A stretch of DNA of 64,000 nucleotides from Gammaproteobacteria bacterium (GTDB lineage: Bacteria; Pseudomonadota; Gammaproteobacteria; Pseudomonadales; UBA5518), in NCBI GenBank assembly GCA_016705365.1, contig JADIYI010000008.1, forward strand, positions 1,984,001-2,048,000, given 5' to 3'. Each line of letters starts with the position of its first letter. Positions within the stretch are counted from its first letter, which is position 1. A model generated the notes under the pieces. It had not been told where the DNA came from. It made no database searches and saw only the letters and a program-made list of their open reading frames with translations. Below are positions 37,256 to 45,588 of the stretch, one piece after another. The position numbers were made by a program, and so were the translations under genes.

Positions 37256-38431
37256 ATGCTGGTCAATTTCTTTCACGGTCTGCGCAGCGGCGGCGTCCCG
37301 GTATCGATCCGCGAATACCTTGACCTGCTGGGGGCGCTGCGCGCGCGGGTGGTATTTGCCGACGTCGATGCGTTCTACTATCTCAGCCGCGCGGTACTGG
37401 TCAAGGACGAGAAATATTTCGACAAGTTCGATCGTGCGTTCAGCGCCTATTTCAGGGACATCGAATCGATTGACGACATCATCGAGGCGCTGATACCGGA
37501 GGAGTGGCTGCGCAAGGAATTCGAGAAATTCCTGAGCGAGGAGGAAAAGGCGAAAATCGAATCGCTGGGCGGACTGGACAAGCTCATCGAGGAATTCAGG
37601 AAGCGCCTCGAAGAGCAGAAGGGCCGGCACGCGGGCGGCAACAAGTGGATCGGCACCGGTGGCACGTCGCCCTTCGGCGCCGAGGGCTACAACCCGGAGG
37701 GCATCCGGATTGGTCCGAACGGCGGCAACAAACGCGCGGTGAAAGTCTGGGAGAAACGCGAGTTCAGGAACCTCGACGATTCGGTGGAGTTGGGCACGCG
37801 GAACATCAAGCTCGCGATGCGCCGCCTGCGCAAGTTTGCCCGTACCGGTGCCGCCGAAGAGCTCGACATGCCGGATACGATCCGCTCGACCGCAAGGAAT
37901 GCCGGGTTGCTCGACCTGAAAATGGTGCCCGAGCGGCACAATGCAGTGAAGGTATTGCTGTTTTTCGATGTGGGCGGGTCGATGGACCCGCATGTGCGCA
38001 CCTGCGAGCAGCTGTTTTCGGCGGCGCGCGGTGAATTCAAGCATATGGAATATTTCTACTTCCACAATTTCATCTATGACGCGGTGTGGCGCAACAATGT
38101 CCGTCGCCACAGCGAGAAAATGGCGACCATCGATATCCTTCACAAGTACCCGCACGACTACAAGGTGATCTTCGTCGGCGACGCTTCGATGTCGCCCTAC
38201 GAGATTCTCCAGCCTGGCGGCAGCGTCGAGTACTGGAACGAGGAATCGGGAGAGGTCTGGATCCGCCGGCTTTGCGAAACTTACAGCAAGATCGTGTGGT
38301 TGAACCCGATACCGGAAGAACACTGGGACTTCACCCAGTCGATCGATATCGCCCGTCGCTTGCTCGAGGATCGCATGTTCCCGATGACCATCAAGGGTCT
38401 CGAGGATGCAATGGCCTACCTGAGCCGCTAG
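37256..38431 (+). CDS. VWA-domain (CoxE-like) protein
   Basis: 391-residue partner of the MoxR ATPase. A helical, charged N-terminal half (to about residue 140, with EEWLRKEFEKFLSEEEKAKIESLGG) precedes a von Willebrand A domain. The MIDAS-like motif is FFDVGGSMDPHV near residue 236, with Gly where the usual DxSxS has its first Ser. A second acidic loop is seen in FVGDASMSPYE. The protein resembles CoxE-type VWA proteins. It follows moxR and converges on the RNA methyltransferase gene with a 41-bp overlap. Confidence 0.85.
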   Translation: MLVNFFHGLRSGGVPVSIREYLDLLGALRARVVFADVDAFYYLSRAVLVKDEKYFDKFDRAFSAYFRDIESIDDIIEALIPEEWLRKEFEKFLSEEEKAKIESLGGLDKLIEEFRKRLEEQKGRHAGGNKWIGTGGTSPFGAEGYNPEGIRIGPNGGNKRAVKVWEKREFRNLDDSVELGTRNIKLAMRRLRKFARTGAAEELDMPDTIRSTARNAGLLDLKMVPERHNAVKVLLFFDVGGSMDPHVRTCEQLFSAARGEFKHMEYFYFHNFIYDAVWRNNVRRHSEKMATIDILHKYPHDYKVIFVGDASMSPYEILQPGGSVEYWNEESGEVWIRRLCETYSKIVWLNPIPEEHWDFTQSIDIARRLLEDRMFPMTIKGLEDAMAYLSR

Positions 38432-39215
38432 GCAGCCCGCGCAGCTGCGCGCGGAATACCACCAACGCGGCACTCACCGCGACGTTCAGCGATTCGACAC
38501 CATTGTTCATCGGTATCGCGAGTCGTTCGTCGGCCAGTGCCTGTACCGTGCTGCTGACTCCCGTGCTCTCGCTGCCCAGGACGTACACGCGCGCGACATC
38601 GTCCAGCTCGCCGAACAGGCTGCGCGGCGCGGCACCGTCGAGCACGCAGATCTTCCAGCCGCAATCACGCAATTGCCCGAGCGCCGCGGGCAATCGTTCG
38701 CAACGCAGCAGCGTGGCGCGAAACAGCGCGCCGGCGCTGGCCTTGATCACCAGCGGTCCGATATCGCAGCCGCCGTGGCGCGGCAGCAGGATGCCCTCGC
38801 AGGCACCGGCGGCAGCCGAGCGGATCAGCATGCCGAGATTTTGCGGATTGGTGATGCCATCGACGGCCAGCAATGCGCGCCCTTCGAGGGGGCTCAGCGG
38901 CAGAATGTCGGCGAGTTGCCGGTAACCTGGCCAGCGCAGATCCGCCGCGACCCCCTGATCCTCGCGCGCATTGCGCGAGATACGCGCCAGTTCCGCACGC
39001 CCGTGCAGGAGGACTTCGGCCCGCTGCTCGCGCGCGAGTGCCTCGATCTGTTCGATTGCCGGTGCCGGCTTGTTGCTGCGGGCGAGATGGAGCCGCTCGC
39101 ACACGACACCGGGCGCCTGCAGGGCCTCGAGTACCGGATTGCGCCCGTAGACCGTAAGGCAGCGATCGAAAGCGGCCTTGCGCTGCAGGTAGGCCTCGCC
39201 CGGAATAATGCTCAT
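38391..39215 (-). CDS. SpoU/TrmH-family RNA 2'-O-methyltransferase
   Basis: SPOUT-fold methyltransferase, 274 residues from the ATG at 39215. An N-terminal RNA-binding substrate domain (VYGRNPVLEALQAPG) is followed by the three SpoU motifs: DGITNPQNLGMLIRSAAA, VYVLGSESTGVS and IPMNNGVESLNVAVSAAL. This resembles RlmB-type rRNA and TrmH-type tRNA enzymes; the exact target cannot be told. The end overlaps the VWA gene convergently by 41 bp. Confidence 0.9.
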   Translation of the reverse strand: MSIIPGEAYLQRKAAFDRCLTVYGRNPVLEALQAPGVVCERLHLARSNKPAPAIEQIEALAREQRAEVLLHGRAELARISRNAREDQGVAADLRWPGYRQLADILPLSPLEGRALLAVDGITNPQNLGMLIRSAAAGACEGILLPRHGGCDIGPLVIKASAGALFRATLLRCERLPAALGQLRDCGWKICVLDGAAPRSLFGELDDVARVYVLGSESTGVSSTVQALADERLAIPMNNGVESLNVAVSAALVVFRAQLRGLPSGSGRPLHPRDP

Positions 39216-39427
39216 CTGGCTTGGCAGTATCTCCAGGCTTCCCGGCGCTCGGCTTGCTTGTTCGCGATATAACGCTGCGCTCCCAGATCGGCGCCGGTGC
39301 GGTTGTGGAACGGCCCCTCCTGGGTTTTTTCGCGGGTTATGAAATACCACATTCCGTTGATCTGGCAAAAGCGATCGGAACGGAAATTGGCTGGTTTTGA
39401 TTCGCCGGCTCTGGGTTTTGTCGACAT
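39212..39427 (-). CDS. Small conserved protein (DUF6316-like)
   Basis: A 71-residue protein with FRSDRFCQINGMWYFITREKTQEGPFHNR, a pattern I associate with the small DUF6316 family in Pseudomonas-like bacteria (NG-x-WYF-x-TRE and GPF). It ends with a basic, Arg-rich helix. ATGA-type overlap with the downstream methyltransferase gene (39212-39215) indicates co-translation. Function unknown. Confidence 0.7.
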   Translation of the reverse strand: MSTKPRAGESKPANFRSDRFCQINGMWYFITREKTQEGPFHNRTGADLGAQRYIANKQAERREAWRYCQAR

Positions 39428-39662
39428 GGCAGCACCATTACAGGGTTTGGGGTGCTACCAGCAAAATACATGCCGCGTCATAAAAACGTCAGTGTTCAAT
39501 ACTGTCCCATCGTCAGGGCCGGGAGCGAGGACTCATGCCCGGATGCATCGAATCGTGGCGCGCTCGGGCGCGTGTGTCCCTGCGGCGCGTGACGGCGGCT
39601 TGTCATCTGCGCGTGCCCCGTCGAAAATGCCCGCAGCCCGCCGCATTGGATAAACGCAGCGT

Positions 39663-40508
39663 ATGGAGCACAAACTCCTTCATCCGAGCCACATTTTCGC
39701 GCTGTTCAAGTATGCGGTTTATCTGGCCGTGGTGTGGAATGCCTGGCTCTTTTTCCAGGAGGACTGGCAGGCAGCGGTGTTCCGCCTGGACGAGTTGTCG
39801 GGTTGGCAGCGCATCGTCGAGGTCTATGCGCAGACCATCGACACCGGGGCCTGGGTGTGTCTGCTGTTGTTGTTCGAGCTGGAGACTTCCTATCTGCCCG
39901 ACAGCAGCTTGCAGAGGCGTGGCGTGAAATGGAGCCTGCACGGCCTGCGTGCCCTGTTCGGGCTCGTCATCGTGGATACGTTTATCGGTTATACCGGAAA
40001 ATTCATTTCCTATCTCGAAGTCCAGCGCATTGCAGCCGATGCCTGCACGCTGGCGGATTCCGGCTGGTCGTTGTTGACGAATTTCGACGAGTTCGTGGCG
40101 CTCGGCACCGAAAACTGTTCCGCGCTCGCTGGCGAGACCCTGTTCCGCCTCGATAATTCGCAGATTCTCACTACCTACACCACGCTGAACGATGCCCAGC
40201 AAATGGCCCTGGTCGATGTGGTCAATGCCGGGGCGTGGATAATGGTCATCGTCCTGCTCGAGGCCGATGTGCGCTTGCAGCTTCGTGGCGCGCTGACCGG
40301 CATGCTGCTGCGTCTCAGTTCGGTACTCAAGTTCATTACCTATGCGGTTCTGCTGGGCGCCGCGGTATATTGGGGCTTTGCGGGCAATTTCATCGATTTC
40401 TGGGATGCCTTCCTGTGGCTGGTGGCATTCGTGTTCATCGAACTCAACGTGTTCCAGTGGCATGAAGAGAGCGATCGGCTGGCGGCGGAACCGGTGCGCA
40501 CGTTCTGA
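39663..40508 (+). CDS. Multi-spanning membrane protein of unknown function
   Basis: A 281-residue protein with about five or six hydrophobic helices (near 12-32, 60-75, 95-115, 190-205, 222-240 and 248-268). Between them is a roughly 75-residue hydrophilic loop (about 118-190) containing two Cys (DACTLADSG and TENCSAL) that could pair in the periplasm. No transporter or enzyme motif is recognised. It starts 235 bp after the divergent DUF6316-like gene and ends 3 bp from the convergent ceramide reductase gene. The intergenic region upstream shows nothing I can name. Confidence 0.6.
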   Translation: MEHKLLHPSHIFALFKYAVYLAVVWNAWLFFQEDWQAAVFRLDELSGWQRIVEVYAQTIDTGAWVCLLLLFELETSYLPDSSLQRRGVKWSLHGLRALFGLVIVDTFIGYTGKFISYLEVQRIAADACTLADSGWSLLTNFDEFVALGTENCSALAGETLFRLDNSQILTTYTTLNDAQQMALVDVVNAGAWIMVIVLLEADVRLQLRGALTGMLLRLSSVLKFITYAVLLGAAVYWGFAGNFIDFWDAFLWLVAFVFIELNVFQWHEESDRLAAEPVRTF

Positions 40509-40510
40509 TC

Positions 40511-41440
40511 TCAATCACTCCAGCCCGGGGTCAGGCGCAACCCGGCGCTCAGCTCGATCCGCGGCTTCCAGCCCAGGGCCGCGGTGATGCCGTCGTTTGC
40601 GCATACCCAGTCGGGGTGGCGCAGTTCACGCAGCTTTTCCGGTGTCAGCATGGGTTGGTACGCCAGCAGCCGCGCCAGGCCGGCGTTGCCACGGGCCAGC
40701 AGATCGAGTGGCAGCCGGGGAATTTCCCACACCCGGACAACCCTGCCTGCTTGTGCCGCCACGATCGCTGCAATGTCGGACCAGCAGTAACCACCCGCGT
40801 GCCCGTCATGAAGCGGGAAGGTTCCCGTGAGTTCGCCGGCGGTGCCGAGCCACGCTGAAACCAGGGTACCGAGATCATCCACGAACAGCAGCGACAGGCG
40901 GGCGGCAGCGCTACCCGCGGCAGGTGCCAGGCCGGTCCTTGCCATGAACCGAAACACCGGCAACAGTTCGCGATCGCCTGGCCCGTAGACCGCGGGTGGG
41001 CGCAGGATCAGGCACGGTCGCTCGCGGGTGCCTGCGCGCAGCAATTCCTCTGCCAGGTGCTTGCTGCGGGCGTAATGGGACAGGCCGGGTTCGCGGGCGG
41101 CGAGAGAAGAGAAGAACAGCAACGGGACCTGCGCCGCAACCGCATCCATCGCCCTCAGCAACTGTGCCGTGCCGGCCACGTTCACCGCATCGAAATCCTG
41201 CCGCTTCGCGCCACGCACGGCTCCTGCGAGATGGATTACCGCATCGCAGCCGCTTACCAGGCGCCGGAGTGCTTCGGGCGAGTCGAGATCGCCGCGGAGA
41301 ATCTCCGTGCGCGGATCGAGCAAGCGGGCCGCAGCCTCGCGGTTGCGCGCAAGCGCACGCACGCGGTGATTGTCCTGGGCAAGGGTGACACACAGGCGCC
41401 TGCCGATGAAGCCGGTGGCGCCGGTAAGAGCTATCTGCAT
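40511..41440 (-). CDS. cerR: Ceramide reductase (NAD-dependent epimerase/SDR family)
   Basis: Extended short-chain dehydrogenase, 309 residues. The nucleotide-binding motif TGATGFIG is at residues 6-13 and the catalytic Ser-Tyr-Lys set is SS(111-112), Tyr123 and Lys127 (YARSK). In bacterial ceramide synthesis (worked out in Caulobacter crescentus) an enzyme of this family reduces the 3-keto group of oxidised ceramide or of the long-chain base. The family alone does not prove the substrate; the assignment rests on lying 31 bp downstream of the acyl-ACP synthetase gene and within 8 kb of spt, acp and the ceramide synthase. Alternative: a sugar-nucleotide epimerase. Confidence 0.78.
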   Translation of the reverse strand: MQIALTGATGFIGRRLCVTLAQDNHRVRALARNREAAARLLDPRTEILRGDLDSPEALRRLVSGCDAVIHLAGAVRGAKRQDFDAVNVAGTAQLLRAMDAVAAQVPLLFFSSLAAREPGLSHYARSKHLAEELLRAGTRERPCLILRPPAVYGPGDRELLPVFRFMARTGLAPAAGSAAARLSLLFVDDLGTLVSAWLGTAGELTGTFPLHDGHAGGYCWSDIAAIVAAQAGRVVRVWEIPRLPLDLLARGNAGLARLLAYQPMLTPEKLRELRHPDWVCANDGITAALGWKPRIELSAGLRLTPGWSD

Positions 41441-41471
41441 GCGCCGCTGGTCGCGCCGCGGAGTCTGGTGT

Positions 41472-43244
41472 TCAGGCCGAGGCCTGCCTCAACGGCATGC
41501 CTTCGGCAACGGCCGCCACCTCGGCCAGGTCGTGGGCGGCAATGAAGTTCTGACGGGCCTTGGAGCGCGACAGTTTTCCGGAGGAGGTGCGTGGCAGGGT
41601 ATGCGGCGGCACCAGTTCGACGTAGCAGTCGATGCCCATCTCGAGACGCACCAGATGCGTCAGGCGGTCGATGAGCGCCAGGCGCTTGCCGACATTCGTT
41701 TCGCGAGACTGCACCACCAGCACGCAGATCTCGCGCGCCTCGGGTCCCGGCACCGAGAATGCAAGAGCGTCGCCGACCCGGGCTTCCTGCTGATGCTCCG
41801 CAAGATACTCGAGGTCCTGCGGCCAGATATTGCGGCCGTTGATGATGATCAGGTCTTTCTGGCGTCCGGTGATGATCAGACTGCCGTCGATCGTGTATCC
41901 AATGTCGCCGGTGTTGAGCCACCCATCCGCGCTGAGCGCGGCCCCGGTTTCCGCGGGGGCATTGAAATAACCCGACATCACGCTGGCGGCACGCACGAAT
42001 ATCGTTCCGGTCACCCGCTCTGGCAGGAGGGCGCCGGCATCGTCGCGAATCTCGAGTTCATAGCCCGGCAACGGCGTGCCGCAACTCACGAACGCACGTG
42101 TCCGCGTGCTGGTGTCATGCGCGGGCACCTGGCGGGCCACTCCATGATCGGCCAGGTGATCGAGATCGATCCGGTCGGTACTGTAACCCTCGAAGAGCGG
42201 CGAGAAGCTCACTGCCAGCGTGCACTCGGCCATGCCGTAGCAGGCCAGAAATGCCTTCGGGTTGAAACCGGCGGGCGCCAGTGCCTCGGCAAAGCGCTCG
42301 AGTGTTTCCCAGCGGATCATTTCGGCGCCGATGCCCGCGACGCGCCAGTTGCTGAGATCGTAGCGCTCGGCCTCGCCCTCGCGCAGGCGGCGCGCGCACA
42401 GTTCGTAACCAAACGAGGGGCTGAACGATATCGTGGCCTTGGTTTGCGACATGAGGCTCAGCCACTGCCGCGGGCGCATCGCGAAATCGCGCGTGTCCAT
42501 GTAGTCGACGGATATCTGCGCGGCGACCGGCACCAGCACCAGACCCACCAGGCCCATGTCGTGATAGAACGGCAGCCACGAGAACAGGCGATCGGTTGCG
42601 CCTATCCTGACGCCGTCGGCAATGATGCCGGTCAGGTTGCTCATTACCGAGCGGTGCTCGATGATCACGCCGCGCGGAAAGCGCGTGCTGCCCGAGGTGT
42701 ACTGCAGATAGGAGATGTCGTTGGTCCCGATTACCGGCAACGGCTCACTGCTTTCGGTCAGCGCATCGAACTCCGCGGGTTCGCCGATCATCGTCAGTTC
42801 AAGACCCTCGACGGCCTCGATCACGAACGGAAGAAAGCCCTCCGAAGCAACCACGACCGCGGCGCCGCTGTTTTCGATCAGGCCGCGCAATTGCGCCACG
42901 AAGCTCTGGTGTCCGCCGAGGTTGATGGTCGCGGGCAGCGCGACCGGAACCAGGCCGGCGTACTGGCAGCCAAAGAATACACGAAGGAAATCCGGGTGCG
43001 TCTCGGCGACCATTGCCACACGATCGCCCTTGCCCAGGCCAAGCGCGATGAACTTGCGGGCGAGGCTGATGGCGTGCTGGCGCAGATCCGCAAACGACAG
43101 CGCGGCGTACAGATCGCCGCGACCGCTGTAGAAATTTGCCCCGGTAACACCCTGTGATGCGTAGTCGAGCGCTTCAGTCAGGGTACTGAAATCCGCCGCG
43201 CGAAACGGCAAGGTATTAGTCGTCGGTGTGGATTCGGTACGCAA
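41472..43244 (-). CDS. Fatty acyl-AMP/acyl-ACP synthetase of the ceramide locus
   Basis: ANL-superfamily adenylating enzyme, 590 residues. The adenylate-forming motif is TSGSTRFPRG (about residues 183-192), with WLPFYHDMGL, YGMAECTLAVSFSP and LNTGDIGYTIDG typical of the fatty acyl-AMP ligase branch. In Caulobacter the corresponding gene (AasR) loads fatty acids on to the dedicated acyl carrier protein for ceramide synthesis, and the same role is inferred here. The apparent start is TTG at 43244, behind AAGGGAA. It heads a leftward operon with cerR and is divergent from the ceramide synthase gene. Confidence 0.82.
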   Translation of the reverse strand: MRTESTPTTNTLPFRAADFSTLTEALDYASQGVTGANFYSGRGDLYAALSFADLRQHAISLARKFIALGLGKGDRVAMVAETHPDFLRVFFGCQYAGLVPVALPATINLGGHQSFVAQLRGLIENSGAAVVVASEGFLPFVIEAVEGLELTMIGEPAEFDALTESSEPLPVIGTNDISYLQYTSGSTRFPRGVIIEHRSVMSNLTGIIADGVRIGATDRLFSWLPFYHDMGLVGLVLVPVAAQISVDYMDTRDFAMRPRQWLSLMSQTKATISFSPSFGYELCARRLREGEAERYDLSNWRVAGIGAEMIRWETLERFAEALAPAGFNPKAFLACYGMAECTLAVSFSPLFEGYSTDRIDLDHLADHGVARQVPAHDTSTRTRAFVSCGTPLPGYELEIRDDAGALLPERVTGTIFVRAASVMSGYFNAPAETGAALSADGWLNTGDIGYTIDGSLIITGRQKDLIIINGRNIWPQDLEYLAEHQQEARVGDALAFSVPGPEAREICVLVVQSRETNVGKRLALIDRLTHLVRLEMGIDCYVELVPPHTLPRTSSGKLSRSKARQNFIAAHDLAEVAAVAEGMPLRQASA

Positions 43245-43529
43245 AACGGTAGATTCCCTTGTTGTTTGCCATATCCGCCGTCGAGCCTTTCAGGAGTCAC
43301 GACAAGCGGGTGGATACCGGATACCCGCAGCTGACTTCCCCATGTCCTGGGCGGGCTCGGCTCGAAGCCGCTGACCACCGTCCTATTTTTGGTTGGGATC
43401 GCTTTCAAATCAACCTTCATTGAGTGGTACTATTTGGCCGCAACAAGCCCGCTCGGAATGGTTCGCGTTCGCGCTAATTCGTGGATTTCACGAAGAAAAT
43501 TGCTTCAAGGAGATGCGTGTCGGGCGAAT

Positions 43530-43613
43530 TCCCGGTTGCCGCATTCGTCCTTGCTGGCCGGCTCATGACGGGCGCTTGTATACTGCGCGGCGTTTCCTCA
43601 GCGGCAACCGGGA
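43530..43613. promoter_or_regulatory. Inverted repeat and -10-like element before ceramide synthase
   Basis: In the 379-bp divergent gap between the acyl-ACP synthetase and ceramide synthase genes, TCCCGGTTGCCG (43530-43541) is repeated inverted and perfectly as CGGCAACCGGGA (43602-43613), 60 bp apart. The right arm includes the GGGAG ribosome-binding site of the ceramide synthase GTG. A -10-like TATACT lies between the arms (43579-43584) without a good -35. It could be an operator or, in a longer transcript, a stem hiding the ribosome-binding site. The rest of the gap (43245-43529) shows no gene or clear motif. Confidence 0.45.
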
Positions 43614-43623
43614 GTAATCGGTA

Positions 43624-44772
43624 GTGGCTCATATCGATTCCCGTTTTTTGATCCAGCCCGTCGATTCGCGATCGCGTCGTCGTGATTTCCTGCGTTTGCC
43701 GCAGCGTCTGTACGCCGCCGACCCGCACTGGGTTGCACCACTCGAGTTCGAAGTCCGCCAGCGCATATGGGGCAGCAACCCGTATCTGCTGCACGCGAAA
43801 GTGCAGGCCTGGGTCGCCTACGGCGTCGATGGCAAGCCGGCAGGGCGGATCACGGCGCAGTTCGACCGCTTGCACCAGGAACTGCACGGCGATGGCGTCG
43901 GATCGTTCGGCTTCTTCGAGGCGGAAAACGAGCCGGCCCTGGCGCAGGCGCTGTTCGAAACTGCTGCCGCGTGGTTGCGCGAGCAGGGGGCGAGGCGGAT
44001 ACGCGGTCCGCTCAACCTGTCGGTCAACGAGGAATGCGGGATGCTGGTCGAGGGCTTCGACACACCGCCCTCGATCATGATGGGCCATGCTCTGCCAGGC
44101 TACGACGCCCTGCTTGGCTCCTGTGGTCTGGTCACGGCGCGCAACCTGATGGCCTACCGCGTGGCTCCCGATTTCGAGGCGCCACGGGTGATGCAACGCC
44201 TTGCGGACTCGCTGACCCGGCAGATGCGGGTGCGGGTGCGTCCCCTGGACAGGCGCAACAGCGCGCACGAGCTGGAGCTTGTGCGCGATATCTTCAACGA
44301 CGCCTGGGCGCACAACTTCGCATTTGTGCCGTTCACCAGGGAGGAGTTCGCCGATATCGGGAAAATGGTCACGTTGCTGATGCCACCCGAATACGTTCAG
44401 ATCGCCGAGGTCGAGGGCGAGGCAGCGGCGTTTATCGTCGCGATGCCCAATGTGAATGAAATCGCCGCGAAAATGAACGGACGTCTGTTGCCGTTTGGCT
44501 GGCTGCGCCTGCTGTGGGGACTCAAGGTTCGTCACCCGCACAGCGCCCGCGTGCCCCTGATGGGCGTGCGCCAGAAATTCCAGCACTCGCGCCTGGGTCC
44601 CGGGCTAGCGTTCATGGTCATCGACGCGGTGCGCAAGGGCCTTTGCGCGCATGGCGTACGCGAGGTCGAGATGTCGTGGATACTGGAAGAGAACGCGGGC
44701 ATGCGCGGGATTATCGAGTTGATCGGCGGCGAGTTGTACAAGCGCTACCGGATCTACGAAAAGGAGCTATGA
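43624..44772 (+). CDS. bcerS: Bacterial ceramide synthase (GNAT-like N-acyltransferase)
   Basis: 382-residue protein of the GNAT-like family that in Caulobacter transfers the second acyl chain to the sphingoid base (bCerS). Recognisable features are the N-terminal FLRLPQRLYAADPHWVAPL, a segment common to this family, RIRGPLNLSVNEECGMLVEGFDTPPSIMMGH, and a C-terminal GNAT core (MSWILEENAGMRGIIELIGGELYKRYRIYEK). The assignment depends on family resemblance and on being within the same locus as spt, acp, the acyl-ACP synthetase and cerR. GTG start 43624 behind GGGAG. It heads a rightward pair with a nucleotidyltransferase gene (3-bp gap). Confidence 0.8.
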   Translation: MAHIDSRFLIQPVDSRSRRRDFLRLPQRLYAADPHWVAPLEFEVRQRIWGSNPYLLHAKVQAWVAYGVDGKPAGRITAQFDRLHQELHGDGVGSFGFFEAENEPALAQALFETAAAWLREQGARRIRGPLNLSVNEECGMLVEGFDTPPSIMMGHALPGYDALLGSCGLVTARNLMAYRVAPDFEAPRVMQRLADSLTRQMRVRVRPLDRRNSAHELELVRDIFNDAWAHNFAFVPFTREEFADIGKMVTLLMPPEYVQIAEVEGEAAAFIVAMPNVNEIAAKMNGRLLPFGWLRLLWGLKVRHPHSARVPLMGVRQKFQHSRLGPGLAFMVIDAVRKGLCAHGVREVEMSWILEENAGMRGIIELIGGELYKRYRIYEKEL

Positions 44773-44775
44773 GTC

Positions 44776-45579
44776 ATGCCGGGGGGCAGGTTTGCCGCGC
44801 TCGTTCTTGCCGGTGATCGAACGCCGGACGATGCGCTGCTGGTGGCATCGGGGCATGGCTGCAAGGCGCTGCTCGAGATAGCGGGCGTGCCGATGGTGCT
44901 GCGCGTCCTGGAGGCGCTTGGAGCCGCGGCCGAGATCGAGGCGATCCACCTGAGCGGGCCCGGTCCCGACAGCGTCGCGGGGAGTTCGCTGCTCGGCGCC
45001 TACATTGGCACGCATGGTGTGCTGTGGCAGGCGCCGCGGGCAACACCGAGCACCAGCGCCTACGCCACGCTCGCGGCTATCGAGCCCGCGACGCCGGTCT
45101 TGCTGACCACCGCGGACCATCCTTTGCTGCTGCCGGAATACATCGATTATTTCTGCCATGCGGCGATTGCGAGCGGTGCCGATGTCGCGGTCGGGCTTGC
45201 TTCCCATGCCCGGGTCCGGGAAATTTTCCCGACCATGAAAAAAACCGTGCTGAATTTTCGCGATGACGATTATTGTGGCTGCAACCTGTTTGCGTTTCTG
45301 AGCCCCGCGGGACGCGCGATGGCCGATCGCTGGCGCGAGGTCGAAAGCGAGCGCAAGTCCCCGCTGCGGGTGATTCGTCTGCTCGGCTGGAGCGCGGTGT
45401 TGCGCTACCGCATGGGCTTGTTGTCGCTCGACGGGGCGATGGAACTGCTGTCGCGACGCATGGGATTGCGTCTCGCTGCCATCAAGATGCCGTTTGGCGA
45501 TGTGGCGGTGGATGTCGATTCGCTGGCGGATCACGCGCTGGTCGAACAGCGCTTGCTCGAGCGCCAGGCACGCACCTGA
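44776..45579 (+). CDS. MobA-like nucleotidyltransferase in the ceramide locus
   Basis: 267-residue protein with an NTP-transferase (GT-A-like) fold: FAALVLAGDRTPDDAL at the N-terminus, a Lys in CKALLEIAGVPMVLRVLEAL as in sugar-nucleotide and MobA-type transferases, and LLTTADHPLLLPEYIDYF with the metal Asp (TAD). DVDSLAD near the end is also typical. It is translated 3 bp after the ceramide synthase, so a role in forming an activated head group for ceramide (for example CDP- or NDP-linked) is a reasonable guess. Substrate unknown; a molybdenum-cofactor role is unlikely in this context. Confidence 0.7.
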   Translation: MPGGRFAALVLAGDRTPDDALLVASGHGCKALLEIAGVPMVLRVLEALGAAAEIEAIHLSGPGPDSVAGSSLLGAYIGTHGVLWQAPRATPSTSAYATLAAIEPATPVLLTTADHPLLLPEYIDYFCHAAIASGADVAVGLASHARVREIFPTMKKTVLNFRDDDYCGCNLFAFLSPAGRAMADRWREVESERKSPLRVIRLLGWSAVLRYRMGLLSLDGAMELLSRRMGLRLAAIKMPFGDVAVDVDSLADHALVEQRLLERQART

Positions 45580-45588
45580 TGCGATGCC

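Noticed and set aside
35422..37266. Open frame of 614 codons on the minus strand across cysK and moxR
   Set aside because: Covers parts of two genes on opposite strands with clear family motifs in other frames; not a plausible fusion.
41370..43157. Open frame of 595 codons antisense to the acyl-ACP synthetase
   Set aside because: Shadow frame; the minus-strand protein has the complete adenylation motif set and is the real gene.
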